Source: Roseomonas genomospecies 6 (GTDB taxonomy: Bacteria; Pseudomonadota; Alphaproteobacteria; Azospirillales; Azospirillaceae). From it: DNA of 64,000 nucleotides. Position numbers and translations under genes: made by a program. Below, piece by piece: positions 43,450 through 52,234 of this stretch. The notes under the pieces were generated by a model, which was given only the letters and a program-made list of their open reading frames with translations, had not been told where the DNA came from and ran no database searches. Numbering within the stretch: position 1 is the stretch's first letter; every line of letters starts with the position of its first letter. Where the stretch lies: the NCBI RefSeq assembly GCF_008365375.1, contig NZ_QOKW01000001.1, forward strand, positions 62,001 through 126,000, given 5' to 3'.

Positions 43450-45438
43450 CTACACGTCGATGTCGTCGACCCGGACGAACTTCGCGTTCTCCTGGATGAA
43501 CTGGAACCGCAGCTCCGGACGGCGGCCCATCAGCTCCTCCACGCGGGACTTGGTGGCCTTCACGTCCTCCGCCTGTTCCGGATCGGCGGCGTTCGGCACG
43601 ACGACGCGCAGCAGCGTGCGCTTGGCCGGGTCCATGGTGGTGTCGCGGAGCTGGGCCGGCATCATCTCGCCCAAGCCCTTGAAGCGGCTGATCTCCACCT
43701 TCTTGCCCTTGAACATCTTGTTCATGAGCTGGTCCTTGTGCGCGTCGTCGCGGGCGTAGACGGACTTGGCGCCGTGGCTGATGCGGTAGAGCGGCGGCAG
43801 GGCCAGATACAGATGCCCATTCTGGATCAGCCCGCCCATCTCCCGGTAGAAGAAGGTCATCAGCAGCGAGGCGATGTGCGCGCCGTCCACGTCGGCGTCG
43901 GTCATGATGATGACCCGCTCGTAGCGCAGCTTGTCGCTGGAGAAGTCCTTGCCCACCCCGCAGCCCAGCGCCTGGGTGAGGTCGTTCAGCTCCTGGTTCG
44001 CCTTCATCTTGTCGGCGGAAGCGGAGGCGACGTTCAGGATCTTGCCGCGCAGCGGCAGGATGGCCTGGGTCTCGCGGTTGCGCGCCTGCTTGGCGGAGCC
44101 GCCCGCCGAATCGCCCTCGACCAGGAAGATCTCGGTCCCTTCCGGCGAATTGCGGGAGCAGTCGGCCAGCTTGCCGGGCAGGCGCAGGCGGCGGGTCGCG
44201 GACTTGCGCCCCAGTTCCTTGGACTGCTTGCGCTTGGCACGCTCCTCCGCCTTCTCGATCAGGCGCTCCAGAAGGGCCTTGGAGGAGGACGGGTCGCCGG
44301 ACAGCCAGTGGTCGAAGTGATCCTTGATCGCGGCCTCGACCAGCCGGTGGGCTTCCGCCGTCACCAGCTTCTCCTTGGTCTGGCCCTGGAAGTGCGGTTC
44401 GCGGATGAAGACCGACAGCAGGATGCAGGCGTCGCCCACCACGTCGTCCGCGGTGACCTGGGCGGCGCGCTTGTTGCTGGTCAGCTCGCCATAGCCCTTC
44501 AGGCCGCGGATCAGGGCGGCGCGCAGGCCCGCCTCGTGCGTGCCGCCCTGCGGGGTGGGCACGGTGTTGCAATAGGTGTGCGAGAAGCCCTCGTCATCCT
44601 CCGGCCAGGCGATGGCCCATTCCACCCGGCCCTGCTGGTTCGGGAAGTCCAATGCGCCGGAGAAGGGCAGCCGGGTCAGCGTCCGGCGCTCCTTCAGGGC
44701 GGCGTTCAGGTAATCGAGCAGGCCGCCGGGGAAATGCAGCGTCTCCTGCGCCGGGGTGGTGGACTCCGGCGACAGCAGCGCCGGGTCGCAGCTCCAGCGG
44801 ATCTCCACGCCCCGGTAGAGATACGCCTTGGAACGGGCCAGTCGGTACAGCCGGTGCGGTTCGAAATGAGCGGCCTCTCCGAAGATCTCGGGGTCGGCGT
44901 GGAAACGGATGGTCGTCCCGCGGCGATTGGCCGCGCCCTGGCGGGTGAGCGGTCCCTGGGGCAGGCCGCGGCTGTAATGCTGCACGTAGAGCTGGCGTTC
45001 GCGCGCCACCTCCACCGTCAGCCGGTCCGACAGGGCGTTCACCACCGACAGGCCCACGCCGTGCAGGCCGCCCGAGGTCTGGTAGACCTTGTTGGAGAAC
45101 TTGCCGCCCGAATGCAGGGTGGTGAGGATGACCTCCAGCGCGGACTTGCCGGGGTATTTTGGGTGGTCGTCGATCGGGATGCCACGCCCGTTGTCGCGCA
45201 CCACCACCGTGCCGTCGGCGGTCAGTTCCAGGTCGATGCGGCTGGCGTGGCCGGCCACCGCCTCATCCATGGCGTTGTCCAGAACCTCGGCCACCAGATG
45301 GTGCAGCGCCCGGTCGTCGGTGCCGCCGATGTACATGCCGGGGCGCCGGCGGACGGGCTCAAGCCCTTCCAGAACCTCGATATCCTGGGCGGAATAGGTC
45401 TCGGCCTTGCGCGCCGTGTTCTCGAAAAGATCGCTCAT
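43450..45438 (-). CDS. parE: DNA topoisomerase IV subunit B
   Basis: A 662-residue protein, ParE-sized and shorter than GyrB. The GHKL ATPase starts with EVLEGLEPVRRRPGMYIGG and contains DNGRGIPIDDHPKYPG and GGLHGVGLSVVNALS. The TOPRIM part has EGDSAGGSAKQARNRETQAI near residue 440 and DADVDGAHIASLLMTFFYR near 515. It pairs with ParC to decatenate daughter chromosomes with ATP. ATG 45436-45438 is used because homology begins there; the open frame runs on upstream only antisense to the thioesterase. Confidence 0.94.
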   Translation of the reverse strand: MSDLFENTARKAETYSAQDIEVLEGLEPVRRRPGMYIGGTDDRALHHLVAEVLDNAMDEAVAGHASRIDLELTADGTVVVRDNGRGIPIDDHPKYPGKSALEVILTTLHSGGKFSNKVYQTSGGLHGVGLSVVNALSDRLTVEVARERQLYVQHYSRGLPQGPLTRQGAANRRGTTIRFHADPEIFGEAAHFEPHRLYRLARSKAYLYRGVEIRWSCDPALLSPESTTPAQETLHFPGGLLDYLNAALKERRTLTRLPFSGALDFPNQQGRVEWAIAWPEDDEGFSHTYCNTVPTPQGGTHEAGLRAALIRGLKGYGELTSNKRAAQVTADDVVGDACILLSVFIREPHFQGQTKEKLVTAEAHRLVEAAIKDHFDHWLSGDPSSSKALLERLIEKAEERAKRKQSKELGRKSATRRLRLPGKLADCSRNSPEGTEIFLVEGDSAGGSAKQARNRETQAILPLRGKILNVASASADKMKANQELNDLTQALGCGVGKDFSSDKLRYERVIIMTDADVDGAHIASLLMTFFYREMGGLIQNGHLYLALPPLYRISHGAKSVYARDDAHKDQLMNKMFKGKKVEISRFKGLGEMMPAQLRDTTMDPAKRTLLRVVVPNAADPEQAEDVKATKSRVEELMGRRPELRFQFIQENAKFVRVDDIDV

Positions 45439-45561
45439 GGCCCCAGTTATAGGAATTTCGTCAGGGCTGCGCAAGCGCATGCGGTGGCCTCTATATACCC
45501 TCCGCACCATATTTTGTGATGCGGTTTTTCGACCCCGGAAAGAACGAGGGAGGGAGGAAGC

Positions 45562-46005
45562 ATGAGCGACGCCACGCCCGCGCAGGAGCGGACGGCTCAA
45601 CCGGACATGGATCGCGGCCCGGCCCTGCCGGACATGGACCGCGGCCCGGCCCTGCGCACCATCGCCATGCCGGCGGACACCAACCCCAACGGCGACATCT
45701 TCGGCGGCTGGCTCCTGGCGCAGATGGATCTGGCCGGCGGGGTGGCCGCCCTGCGCCGTGCCGGCGGGCGCGTGGCGACGGTGGGGATCGAGGCGATGAC
45801 CTTCCACAAGCCGGTCTATGTCGGCGACGAGGTGAGCTGCTTCGCCGATGTCGAGAAGGTCGGCCGCACCTCCATCCGCATCCGTGTCGAAACCTGGGTG
45901 CGCCGCCAGCGCGGCACGGGAGAGGCGATCAAGGTGACGGAGGGCGTCTTCACCTATGTCGCCATCGGCGAGGACCGCCGCCCGCGCGAGGTCCCGCCGG
46001 AGTGA
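45562..46005 (+). CDS. Acyl-CoA thioesterase (hotdog fold, YciA-like)
   Basis: A 147-residue hotdog thioesterase. The core is PADTNPNGDIFGGWLLAQMD, where the Asn/Asp-Gly pattern is typical of YciA-type enzymes, followed by TVGIEAMTFHKPVYVGDEVS. It hydrolyses acyl-CoA to free CoA. The first 35 residues carry a near-perfect 27-bp tandem duplication (PDMDRGPAL twice) and are not part of the fold. ATG 45562 has GAGGGAGGGAGGAAG just upstream, so the longer N-terminus is really translated. A weak hairpin follows the stop. Confidence 0.9.
   Translation: MSDATPAQERTAQPDMDRGPALPDMDRGPALRTIAMPADTNPNGDIFGGWLLAQMDLAGGVAALRRAGGRVATVGIEAMTFHKPVYVGDEVSCFADVEKVGRTSIRIRVETWVRRQRGTGEAIKVTEGVFTYVAIGEDRRPREVPPE
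45601..45654. repeat. 27-bp tandem duplication in the thioesterase 5' coding region
   Basis: Unit 45601-45627 and unit 45628-45654 differ at one base only. Each encodes PDMDRGPAL. It adds nine residues before the hotdog core in frame. The near identity argues for a recent event. Confidence 0.9.
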
Positions 46006-46013
46006 CGCCGCGC

Positions 46014-46039
46014 GCCGCCTTGTTCCGGCGGCCTTCTTT
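46014..46039 (+). terminator. Weak candidate terminator after the thioesterase gene
   Basis: GCCGCC (46014-46019) and GGCGGC (46027-46032) form a 6-bp stem with a 7-base loop, followed by CTTCTTT. It lies 9 bp past the thioesterase stop codon. The stem is short, so efficiency is doubtful. Confidence 0.35.
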
Positions 46040-46181
46040 CGAAGGTTGCGCGATAAGCCGTTCGTCGGGGGTGTAGGCCGTTCATTACTCGGTGGCGCAA
46101 AGAGCATGGCCCCGTGAATTCTTTCGGATTGCTTCTTTTCCGTTTGACCGAAAGAATCGCGTGTGATTCCATCATGGCGCC

Positions 46182-46553
46182 ATGACCATGCTCCAGAACC
46201 TCACCGACTCGCTGAAACGCGCCGCGAAAAGCGCCCTTCGCCAGGCCATCGGGCCGGCCATCGGCTCCTGCGTCGTTGCCTACTTCGTCTATTACGCCGT
46301 CCAGGGAGACCGTGGGCTGCTCGCCATGAACCACCTGAAGGCGGAGATCGCCACGGCGGAAGCCGTGCTGGATCAGGTGAAGGCCGAGCGCGAGCGGATG
46401 GACCGGCGCGCGCAACTGATGCGCAGCGACCACCTGGACCGCGACATGCTGGACGAGCGTGCGCGCACGATGTTGAACCTTTCCGGGGTCCGCGACGTCA
46501 TAATCGCTCTCCCGCCGATCCGGGAGGAGGGCGATGCTAGCGCTGAGAAGTAG
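46182..46553 (+). CDS. FtsB/DivIC-like septum formation initiator protein
   Basis: A 123-residue protein with one membrane helix near residues 20-42 (AIGPAIGSCVVAYFVYYAVQ) and then a coiled coil (LKAEIATAEAVLDQVKAERE). This is the FtsB/DivIC plan: a small bitopic division protein that links FtsL and FtsQ. The conserved GDRGLLAM after the membrane helix fits FtsB. It lies just before the pyruvate dehydrogenase operon, a common alphaproteobacterial arrangement. ATG 46188 is an alternative start. Confidence 0.85.
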   Translation: MTMLQNLTDSLKRAAKSALRQAIGPAIGSCVVAYFVYYAVQGDRGLLAMNHLKAEIATAEAVLDQVKAERERMDRRAQLMRSDHLDRDMLDERARTMLNLSGVRDVIIALPPIREEGDASAEK

Positions 46554-46567
46554 GCCATATCAGTGAA

Positions 46568-46586
46568 TTAACCGAAGCTCGGTTAA
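46568..46586. promoter_or_regulatory. Perfect inverted repeat upstream of pdhA
   Basis: TTAACCGA (46568-46575) and TCGGTTAA (46579-46586) are exact inverted copies around a 3-base centre. It lies 14 bp after the FtsB-like stop and about 160 bp before pdhA, in the only long gap of this cluster. It could be an operator for the pdh operon or part of a terminator. It is AT-richer than the surrounding DNA, which fits a regulatory site. Confidence 0.45.
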
Positions 46587-46746
46587 CGCCGAATTTCGCG
46601 TTTAAAAACAGATATTTGCGTCGAACGCGCTTGTCGTGTACTGTGCGCCCCGCATCCGCTTCCGGTGCGAGGGGGATGTACCCTCGTAACGTGTTGCAGC
46701 CCTGGCTGTTCGCTTGCCGTCGCTGCATAAATCCTGGGGAGGAAAC

Positions 46747-47763
46747 ATGGCCGCGTCACGACGCCGTCCGAAGGCGCAGACTGAATCCGCGCCGAAGCAG
46801 GCCGCTTCGGTCGAGGAAATGATCACGTTCTACCGTGAAATGCTGCTGATCCGCCGCTTCGAGGAGAAGGCGGGCCAGCTCTACGGCATGGGCCTCATCG
46901 GCGGATTCTGCCACCTCTACATCGGCCAGGAGGCCGTTGTGGTCGGCATCCAGGCCGCTCTGAAGGACAACGACGACGTCATCACCAGCTACCGCGATCA
47001 CGGCCACATGCTGGCCTGCGGCATGGACCCGAAGGGTGTGATGGCCGAGCTGACCGGTCGCCGCGGAGGCTACTCCAAGGGCAAGGGCGGCTCGATGCAC
47101 ATGTTCAGCCGCGAGAAGAACTTCTACGGCGGCCACGGCATCGTCGGCGCGCAGGTGCCGCTGGGCACCGGGCTGGCCTTCTCCCACAAGTACAACAAGG
47201 ACGACGGCCTCGCCGCCGTCTATTGCGGCGACGGCGCGATCAACCAGGGCCAGGTTTACGAGAGCTTCAACATGGCGGCGCTGTGGAAGCTGCCGGTGCT
47301 CTACGTGATCGAGAACAACAAGTACGCCATGGGCACCTCGCAGGAGCGCGCCTCGGCGGGCGAGTTGCACCAGCGCGGCGCGGCGTACGGCATTCCCGGC
47401 CATCAGGTCAACGGCATGGACGTCCTTGAGGTCCGCGAGGCCGCCGACAAGTGGGTGGAGTACATCCGCGCCGGCAATGGTCCGGTCATCCTGGAGATGA
47501 AGACCTACCGCTACCGCGGCCACTCGATGTCCGACCCGGCCAAGTACCGGACAAAGGAGGAGGTCGAGAAGATGCGGAGCGAGTCCGATCCGATCGACAA
47601 CCTGAAGCGGGTCCTGCTGGAAGGCGGTTACGTGACCGAGGACCAGCTCAAGGAGATCGACCGCGAGGTCAAGGCCGTGGTGACCGAGGCTGCGGAGTTC
47701 TCGCAGCAGAGCCCCGAGCCCGATCCGGCGGAGCTGTGGACCGACGTCCTGATCGAAGCCTGA
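46747..47763 (+). CDS. pdhA: Pyruvate dehydrogenase E1 component, alpha subunit
   Basis: A 338-residue E1-alpha. The thiamine diphosphate motif is GDGAINQGQVYESFNMAALW with N near its end (VIENNKYAMGTS). The mobile loop RYRGHSMSDPAKYRTKEEV follows. With PdhB it decarboxylates pyruvate and passes the acetyl group to lipoyl-Lys. The ATG at 46747 has GGGGAGG a few bases upstream, a strong site; the longer frame from 46714 is not needed. It is the first gene of the pdhA-pdhB-pdhC-lpd operon. Confidence 0.96.
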   Translation: MAASRRRPKAQTESAPKQAASVEEMITFYREMLLIRRFEEKAGQLYGMGLIGGFCHLYIGQEAVVVGIQAALKDNDDVITSYRDHGHMLACGMDPKGVMAELTGRRGGYSKGKGGSMHMFSREKNFYGGHGIVGAQVPLGTGLAFSHKYNKDDGLAAVYCGDGAINQGQVYESFNMAALWKLPVLYVIENNKYAMGTSQERASAGELHQRGAAYGIPGHQVNGMDVLEVREAADKWVEYIRAGNGPVILEMKTYRYRGHSMSDPAKYRTKEEVEKMRSESDPIDNLKRVLLEGGYVTEDQLKEIDREVKAVVTEAAEFSQQSPEPDPAELWTDVLIEA

Positions 47764-47841
47764 CGACAACGATAAGCAGGAGCGGCGCCGAGGGCCGGAG
47801 GCTTCGCCTCCCGGCGAACCCGCGCCGCCGGAGGTTGAGGA

Positions 47842-49239
47842 ATGCCGATCGAAGTGCTGATGCCGGCGCTGTCGCCCACCATGACCGAGGGCAAGCTGGC
47901 GAAGTGGGTCAAGAAGGAAGGTGACGAGGTCCGGTCCGGCGACGTGCTCGCCGAGATCGAGACCGACAAGGCGACCATGGAGGTCGAGGCGGTGGACGAA
48001 GGCCGCATCGGCAAGATCCTGGTCGCCGAGGGCACCGAGAACGTTGCCGTGAACACCCCCATCGCCGTGATCCTGGCCGACGGCGAGAACGTGACCGACG
48101 CCGTGTCCGGGTCCCCGACGCCGGCCCCGAAGGTCACCGCCGAGCCGGTGGTGAAGGACACGGGCGCCCACGCCCCGGCGACCCTGCCGGTCGGTCCGGC
48201 CAGCGGACCCGCCGCCGCCCCGCCGGCCTCCGACGAGGACAAGTTCTTCGACAAGACGGTGAAGAAGACCGTCCGCGAAGCGCTGCGCGACGCCATGGCG
48301 GAGGAGATGCGCCGCGACCCGACCGTCTTCCTGATGGGCGAGGAGGTCGCGCAGTACCAGGGCGCCTACAAGGTGTCGCAGGGCCTGCTGCAGGAATTCG
48401 GCGCCGACCGCGTCATCGACACGCCGATCACCGAGATCGGCTTCGCCGGCCTGGGCGTCGGCGCGGCCTTCCGCGGCCTGCGCCCGATCGTCGAGTTCAT
48501 GACCTTCAACTTCGCGATGCAGGCCATCGACCACATCGTGAACTCCGCCGCCAAGACGCTCTACATGTCCGGCGGCCAGATGGGTTGCCCCATCGTGTTC
48601 CGCGGCCCGAACGGCGCGGCCGCCCGCGTCGCCGCGCAGCACAGCCAGGACTTCACCCCCTGGTACGCCAGCGTGCCCGGCCTGAAGGTCGTCGCGCCCT
48701 ACAGCGCGTCGGACTTCAAGGGCCTGCTGAAGTCGGCCATCCGCGATCCGAACCCGGTCATCTTCCTTGAGAACGAGATCCTCTACGGCCAGTCCTTCGA
48801 GGTGCCGGAGAGCGAGGATTTCATCGTTCCGATCGGCCGCGCCAAGATCCGCCGCGCCGGCACGGACGTGACCATCACCGCCCATTCGCTGATGGTCAGC
48901 TACGCGCTCGCCGCCGCTGAGATGCTGGAGAAGGAAGGCATCAGCGCCGAAGTCATCGACCTGCGCACGATCCGTCCGCTCGACACCGAGACCATCGTCA
49001 ATTCCGTCAAGAAGACCAACCGCCTCGTCACCGTCGAGGAGGCCTGGCCGACCTGCGGCATCGGCGCCGAGCTGTCGGCCCTGATGATGGAGCAGGCCTT
49101 CGACTATCTGGACGCCCCGGTGATCCGCGTGACCGGCCTCGACGTGCCGATGCCGTATGCGGCGAACCTGGAAAAGCTCGTCCTTCCTTCGCCCGACCGC
49201 ATCGCGGAAGCGGCGAAGAAGGCCTGTTACCGCAAGTAA
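47842..49239 (+). CDS. pdhB: Pyruvate dehydrogenase E1 beta subunit with N-terminal lipoyl domain
   Basis: A 465-residue protein, about 130 longer than a plain E1-beta. Residues 1-80 are a lipoyl domain with the target K43 in [12 protein letters not shown] Pro/Ala linker (residues about 95-135) leads to the transketolase-like E1-beta part: [20 protein letters not shown], then [20 protein letters not shown], and [14 protein letters not shown]. The lipoyl domain fused to E1-beta is known from several alphaproteobacteria. The 78 bp before it holds a GGAGGC-ttc-GCCTCC hairpin. It is 13 bp before pdhC. Confidence 0.95.
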   Translation: MPIEVLMPALSPTMTEGKLAKWVKKEGDEVRSGDVLAEIETDKATMEVEAVDEGRIGKILVAEGTENVAVNTPIAVILADGENVTDAVSGSPTPAPKVTAEPVVKDTGAHAPATLPVGPASGPAAAPPASDEDKFFDKTVKKTVREALRDAMAEEMRRDPTVFLMGEEVAQYQGAYKVSQGLLQEFGADRVIDTPITEIGFAGLGVGAAFRGLRPIVEFMTFNFAMQAIDHIVNSAAKTLYMSGGQMGCPIVFRGPNGAAARVAAQHSQDFTPWYASVPGLKVVAPYSASDFKGLLKSAIRDPNPVIFLENEILYGQSFEVPESEDFIVPIGRAKIRRAGTDVTITAHSLMVSYALAAAEMLEKEGISAEVIDLRTIRPLDTETIVNSVKKTNRLVTVEEAWPTCGIGAELSALMMEQAFDYLDAPVIRVTGLDVPMPYAANLEKLVLPSPDRIAEAAKKACYRK

Positions 49240-49252
49240 GGAGGGCGAGCGA

Positions 49253-50593
49253 ATGACCATCCAGATTCTCATGCCCGCCCTCTCTCCGACCATGACCGAG
49301 GGCAACCTCGCCAAGTGGCTGAAGAAGGAAGGCGACGCGGTGAAGTCCGGCGACGTGATCGCCGAGATCGAAACCGACAAGGCCACCATGGAGGTCGAGG
49401 CGGCGGACGAAGGCCGTCTCGGCAAGATCCTCGTCCAGGCCGGCACGCAGGGCGTCGCGGTGAACACCCCGATCGCCGTGCTGCTGGAGGACGGCGAGGA
49501 CGAAGGCGCGCTGGACAAGGCCGCCGCCCCTGCTGCCGCTCCCGCCCCGGCGGCGGCTCCGGCTCCCGCCGCTGCCCCGGCTCCGGCTCCGACGGCTTCC
49601 GCTCCGGCGCCGCAGGCTGCCGCTCCCGCCGCCCATGGCGGTGGCCGCGTGTTCGCCAGCCCGCTGGCCCGCCGTCTGGCGGAGCAGGCCGGTCTCGACC
49701 TGAAGGCCGTCAAGGGCTCCGGCCCGAACGGCCGCATCGTCAAGGCCGACGTCGAGGCCGCCAAGGCCGGCGGCACCGCCAAGGCCGCTCCGCAGGCCGC
49801 CGCCCCGGCTCCCGTCACGGCTCCGGCCCCGGCGGCTGCTCCGGCCGCCGCCGCTCCGGCGCCCAAGTCCGCGGGCATCGACGCCAAGGACCTGTCGGAC
49901 AAGCTGGGCATGCGCTACAAGGCGCAGCCGAACAGCTCCATGCGCAAGACGATCTCCCGTCGTCTGACCGAGGTGCAGCAGACGGTGCCGGATTACTTCC
50001 TGGCCATCGACTGCGAGTTGGACGCGCTGCTGAAGGTCCGCACCGACCTGAACGCCCGGTCGAAGGACTACAAACTGTCGGTGAACGACTTCATCATCCG
50101 CGCCGCCGCGCTGACGCTGAAGAAGTTCCCGAACATCAACGCCGCCTGGTCCGACGAGGCCATCCTGCGTTACGACCACGTCGACATCTCGGTCGCCGTG
50201 GCGACCCCGACCGGCCTCATCACGCCCATCGTCAAGAAGGCGGAGACCAAGGGGCTGGCCGAGATCTCCAACGAGATGAAGGGTCTGGCGGAGCGCGCCC
50301 GCGACGGCAAGCTGAAGCCGGAAGAGTTCCAGGGCGGCACCTTCTCGATCTCCAACCTCGGCATGTACGGCATCCGGGAGTTCGCGGCGATCATCAACCC
50401 GCCGCAGGCCTGCATCATGGCGGTCGGCGCCGGTGAGCAGCGTCCGGTCGTGAAGAACGGCGCGCTCGCCATCGCCACCGTGATGACCGTCTCGGTCACC
50501 GTGGACCACCGCGTCGCCGACGGCGCGCAGGGTGCGGAATTCCTCGCGGCTTTCAAGAAGCTGATCGAGGACCCGCTGAGCATGCTGCTGTAA
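49253..50593 (+). CDS. pdhC: Pyruvate dehydrogenase E2, dihydrolipoamide acetyltransferase
   Basis: A 446-residue E2. Residues 1-80 are a lipoyl domain (K43 in [15 protein letters not shown]) nearly identical to that of PdhB. An Ala/Pro linker follows, then the subunit-binding domain (VFASPLARRLAEQAGLDLKA near residue 135), a second Ala/Pro linker, and the catalytic domain. That domain has RKTISRRLTEVQQTVPDYF and the active-site VTVDHRVADGAQGAEFL near the C-terminus. It transfers acetyl to CoA and forms the core of the complex. ATG 49253 has GGAGGG a few bases upstream. Confidence 0.95.
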   Translation: MTIQILMPALSPTMTEGNLAKWLKKEGDAVKSGDVIAEIETDKATMEVEAADEGRLGKILVQAGTQGVAVNTPIAVLLEDGEDEGALDKAAAPAAAPAPAAAPAPAAAPAPAPTASAPAPQAAAPAAHGGGRVFASPLARRLAEQAGLDLKAVKGSGPNGRIVKADVEAAKAGGTAKAAPQAAAPAPVTAPAPAAAPAAAAPAPKSAGIDAKDLSDKLGMRYKAQPNSSMRKTISRRLTEVQQTVPDYFLAIDCELDALLKVRTDLNARSKDYKLSVNDFIIRAAALTLKKFPNINAAWSDEAILRYDHVDISVAVATPTGLITPIVKKAETKGLAEISNEMKGLAERARDGKLKPEEFQGGTFSISNLGMYGIREFAAIINPPQACIMAVGAGEQRPVVKNGALAIATVMTVSVTVDHRVADGAQGAEFLAAFKKLIEDPLSMLL

Positions 50594-50606
50594 GGGGACG
50601 CGGACC

Positions 50607-52004
50607 ATGGCTGACATGAACTACGACCTCATCGTCATCGGCGGCGGCCCGGGCGGTTATGTGGCGGCGATCCGCGCCGCCCAGCTCGGCCTCAGCACCG
50701 CGGTGGTGGAGCGTGAGAATCTCGGCGGCATCTGCCTCAATTGGGGCTGCATCCCGACCAAGGCGCTCCTGCGCTCCGCCGAGGTGCTGCGCAACGCCAA
50801 GCACGCCGCGGATTACGGGCTGGTCATCCAGAACCCGTCCTTCGACCTGGACAAGGTCGTCCAGCGGTCCCGCAAGGTGGCGGGCCAGCTCAACGGCGGC
50901 GTCAAGCACCTGCTGAAGAAGAACAAGGTCGCCGTCATCGAGGGCGAGGCCAAGCTGCTCGGCAAGGGGCAGGTGGCCGTGACCAAGGGCGGCGCGCCGG
51001 TCGGCACCTTCGGGGCGAAGAACATCATCATCGCCACGGGCGCCCGCGCCCGCACCCTGCCGGGTCTGGAGGACGACGGAAACCTCGTCTGGACCTACCG
51101 CAAGGCGATGACCCCGAACACGACGCCGAAGTCGCTGCTGGTCATCGGCTCCGGCGCCATCGGCATCGAGTTCGCCAGCTTCTACAACGAGCTGGGCGCC
51201 AAGGTGACGGTGGTCGAGGTGATGGACCGCATCCTGCCGGTCGAGGACGAGGAAATCTCGGCCTTCGCCCGCAAGCAGTTCGAAAAGCAGGGCATGCGCA
51301 TCATCACCAACGGCAAGGCCGGCAACCTGCGCAAGGGGGCCGACAGCGTGACGGTGGCGGTGGAAGCCAACGGCAAGACCGAGGACATCACGGTCGACCG
51401 CGTGATCCTCGCCGTCGGCATCACGCCGAACACGGAGAATCTGGGCCTGGAGAACACCAAGGTCCAGACCGACCGCGGCCACATCAAGACCAACGCCAAC
51501 TGCCAGACCGACGAGCCGGGCGTCTACGCCATCGGCGACGTGACGGGGGCTCCCTGGCTCGCCCACAAGGCCAGCCACGAGGGCGTCATCGCCGTCGAAC
51601 ACATCGCCGGCAAGCACCCGCACGCGCTGGACGTCCGCAACATCCCGGGCTGCACCTACTCGCACCCGCAGATCGCGTCGGTCGGCCTGACCGAGAAGAA
51701 GGCGAAGGAGGCGGGCTACGAGGTCCGCGTCGGACGCTTCCCCTTCATCGGCAACGGCAAGGCCATCGCGCTGGGCGAGGCGGACGGCATGGTGAAGACC
51801 GTGTTCGACGCCAAGACCGGCGAACTGCTGGGTGCCCACATGGTCGGCGCCGAGGTGACGGAGCTGATCCAGGGCTACACGGTCGCCAAGACGATGGAGA
51901 CCACCGAGCAGGAGCTGATGCAGACGGTGTTCCCGCATCCGACCCTGTCGGAAATGATGCACGAGTCGGTTCTTGATGCCTATGGCCGGGCCATCCACTT
52001 CTAA
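50607..52004 (+). CDS. lpdA: Dihydrolipoyl dehydrogenase (E3)
   Basis: A 465-residue flavoprotein. FAD site IVIGGGPGGYVAAIRAAQLG; redox disulphide GGICLNWGCIPTKALL; NAD region LLVIGSGAIGIEFASFYNEL; and the C-terminal dyad VFPHPTLSEMMHESVLDAY with the catalytic His-Glu. It reoxidises the dihydrolipoyl group of E2 and PdhB using NAD. It starts 13 bp after pdhC and ends the pdh operon. A hairpin lies 27 bp past the stop. Confidence 0.96.
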   Translation: MADMNYDLIVIGGGPGGYVAAIRAAQLGLSTAVVERENLGGICLNWGCIPTKALLRSAEVLRNAKHAADYGLVIQNPSFDLDKVVQRSRKVAGQLNGGVKHLLKKNKVAVIEGEAKLLGKGQVAVTKGGAPVGTFGAKNIIIATGARARTLPGLEDDGNLVWTYRKAMTPNTTPKSLLVIGSGAIGIEFASFYNELGAKVTVVEVMDRILPVEDEEISAFARKQFEKQGMRIITNGKAGNLRKGADSVTVAVEANGKTEDITVDRVILAVGITPNTENLGLENTKVQTDRGHIKTNANCQTDEPGVYAIGDVTGAPWLAHKASHEGVIAVEHIAGKHPHALDVRNIPGCTYSHPQIASVGLTEKKAKEAGYEVRVGRFPFIGNGKAIALGEADGMVKTVFDAKTGELLGAHMVGAEVTELIQGYTVAKTMETTEQELMQTVFPHPTLSEMMHESVLDAYGRAIHF

Positions 52005-52030
52005 GTGGCGTGTCTGACCGACGGTCGCTT

Positions 52031-52059
52031 CCTCCCTCTTCCCTATGGGGAGAGGGAGG
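52031..52059. terminator. Hairpin after lpdA, possible terminator of the pdh operon
   Basis: CCTCCCTCT (52031-52039) pairs with AGAGGGAGG (52051-52059), extended by a wobble and CCC/GGG to a 13-bp stem with a 3-base loop TAT. There is no T tract. The arm sequence resembles the CCCTCTCCC-type palindromes elsewhere in the window, so it may be a repeat element that also ends transcription. Confidence 0.45.
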
Positions 52060-52234
52060 CGCACGTCGTCATTTCGGCGGCGTCGATGTGCGCTGACCGA
52101 TAAACAGACTTGACCGGTCGGTCATTCCGGCCTATCCGGCGGAACCGCGTCCGCCGGCCCTGTGCGCCGAGGCGGGCGCGTTACCGTTCAGAATCGGCGC
52201 TGCCGCCGGGCAGCCCGTGGGAGCATTTCAGATC

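Noticed and set aside
46565..46600. CtrA-like TTAA-N7-TTAA site near pdhA.
   Set aside because: The two TTAA are separated by 11 bases; the region is better described as an inverted repeat.
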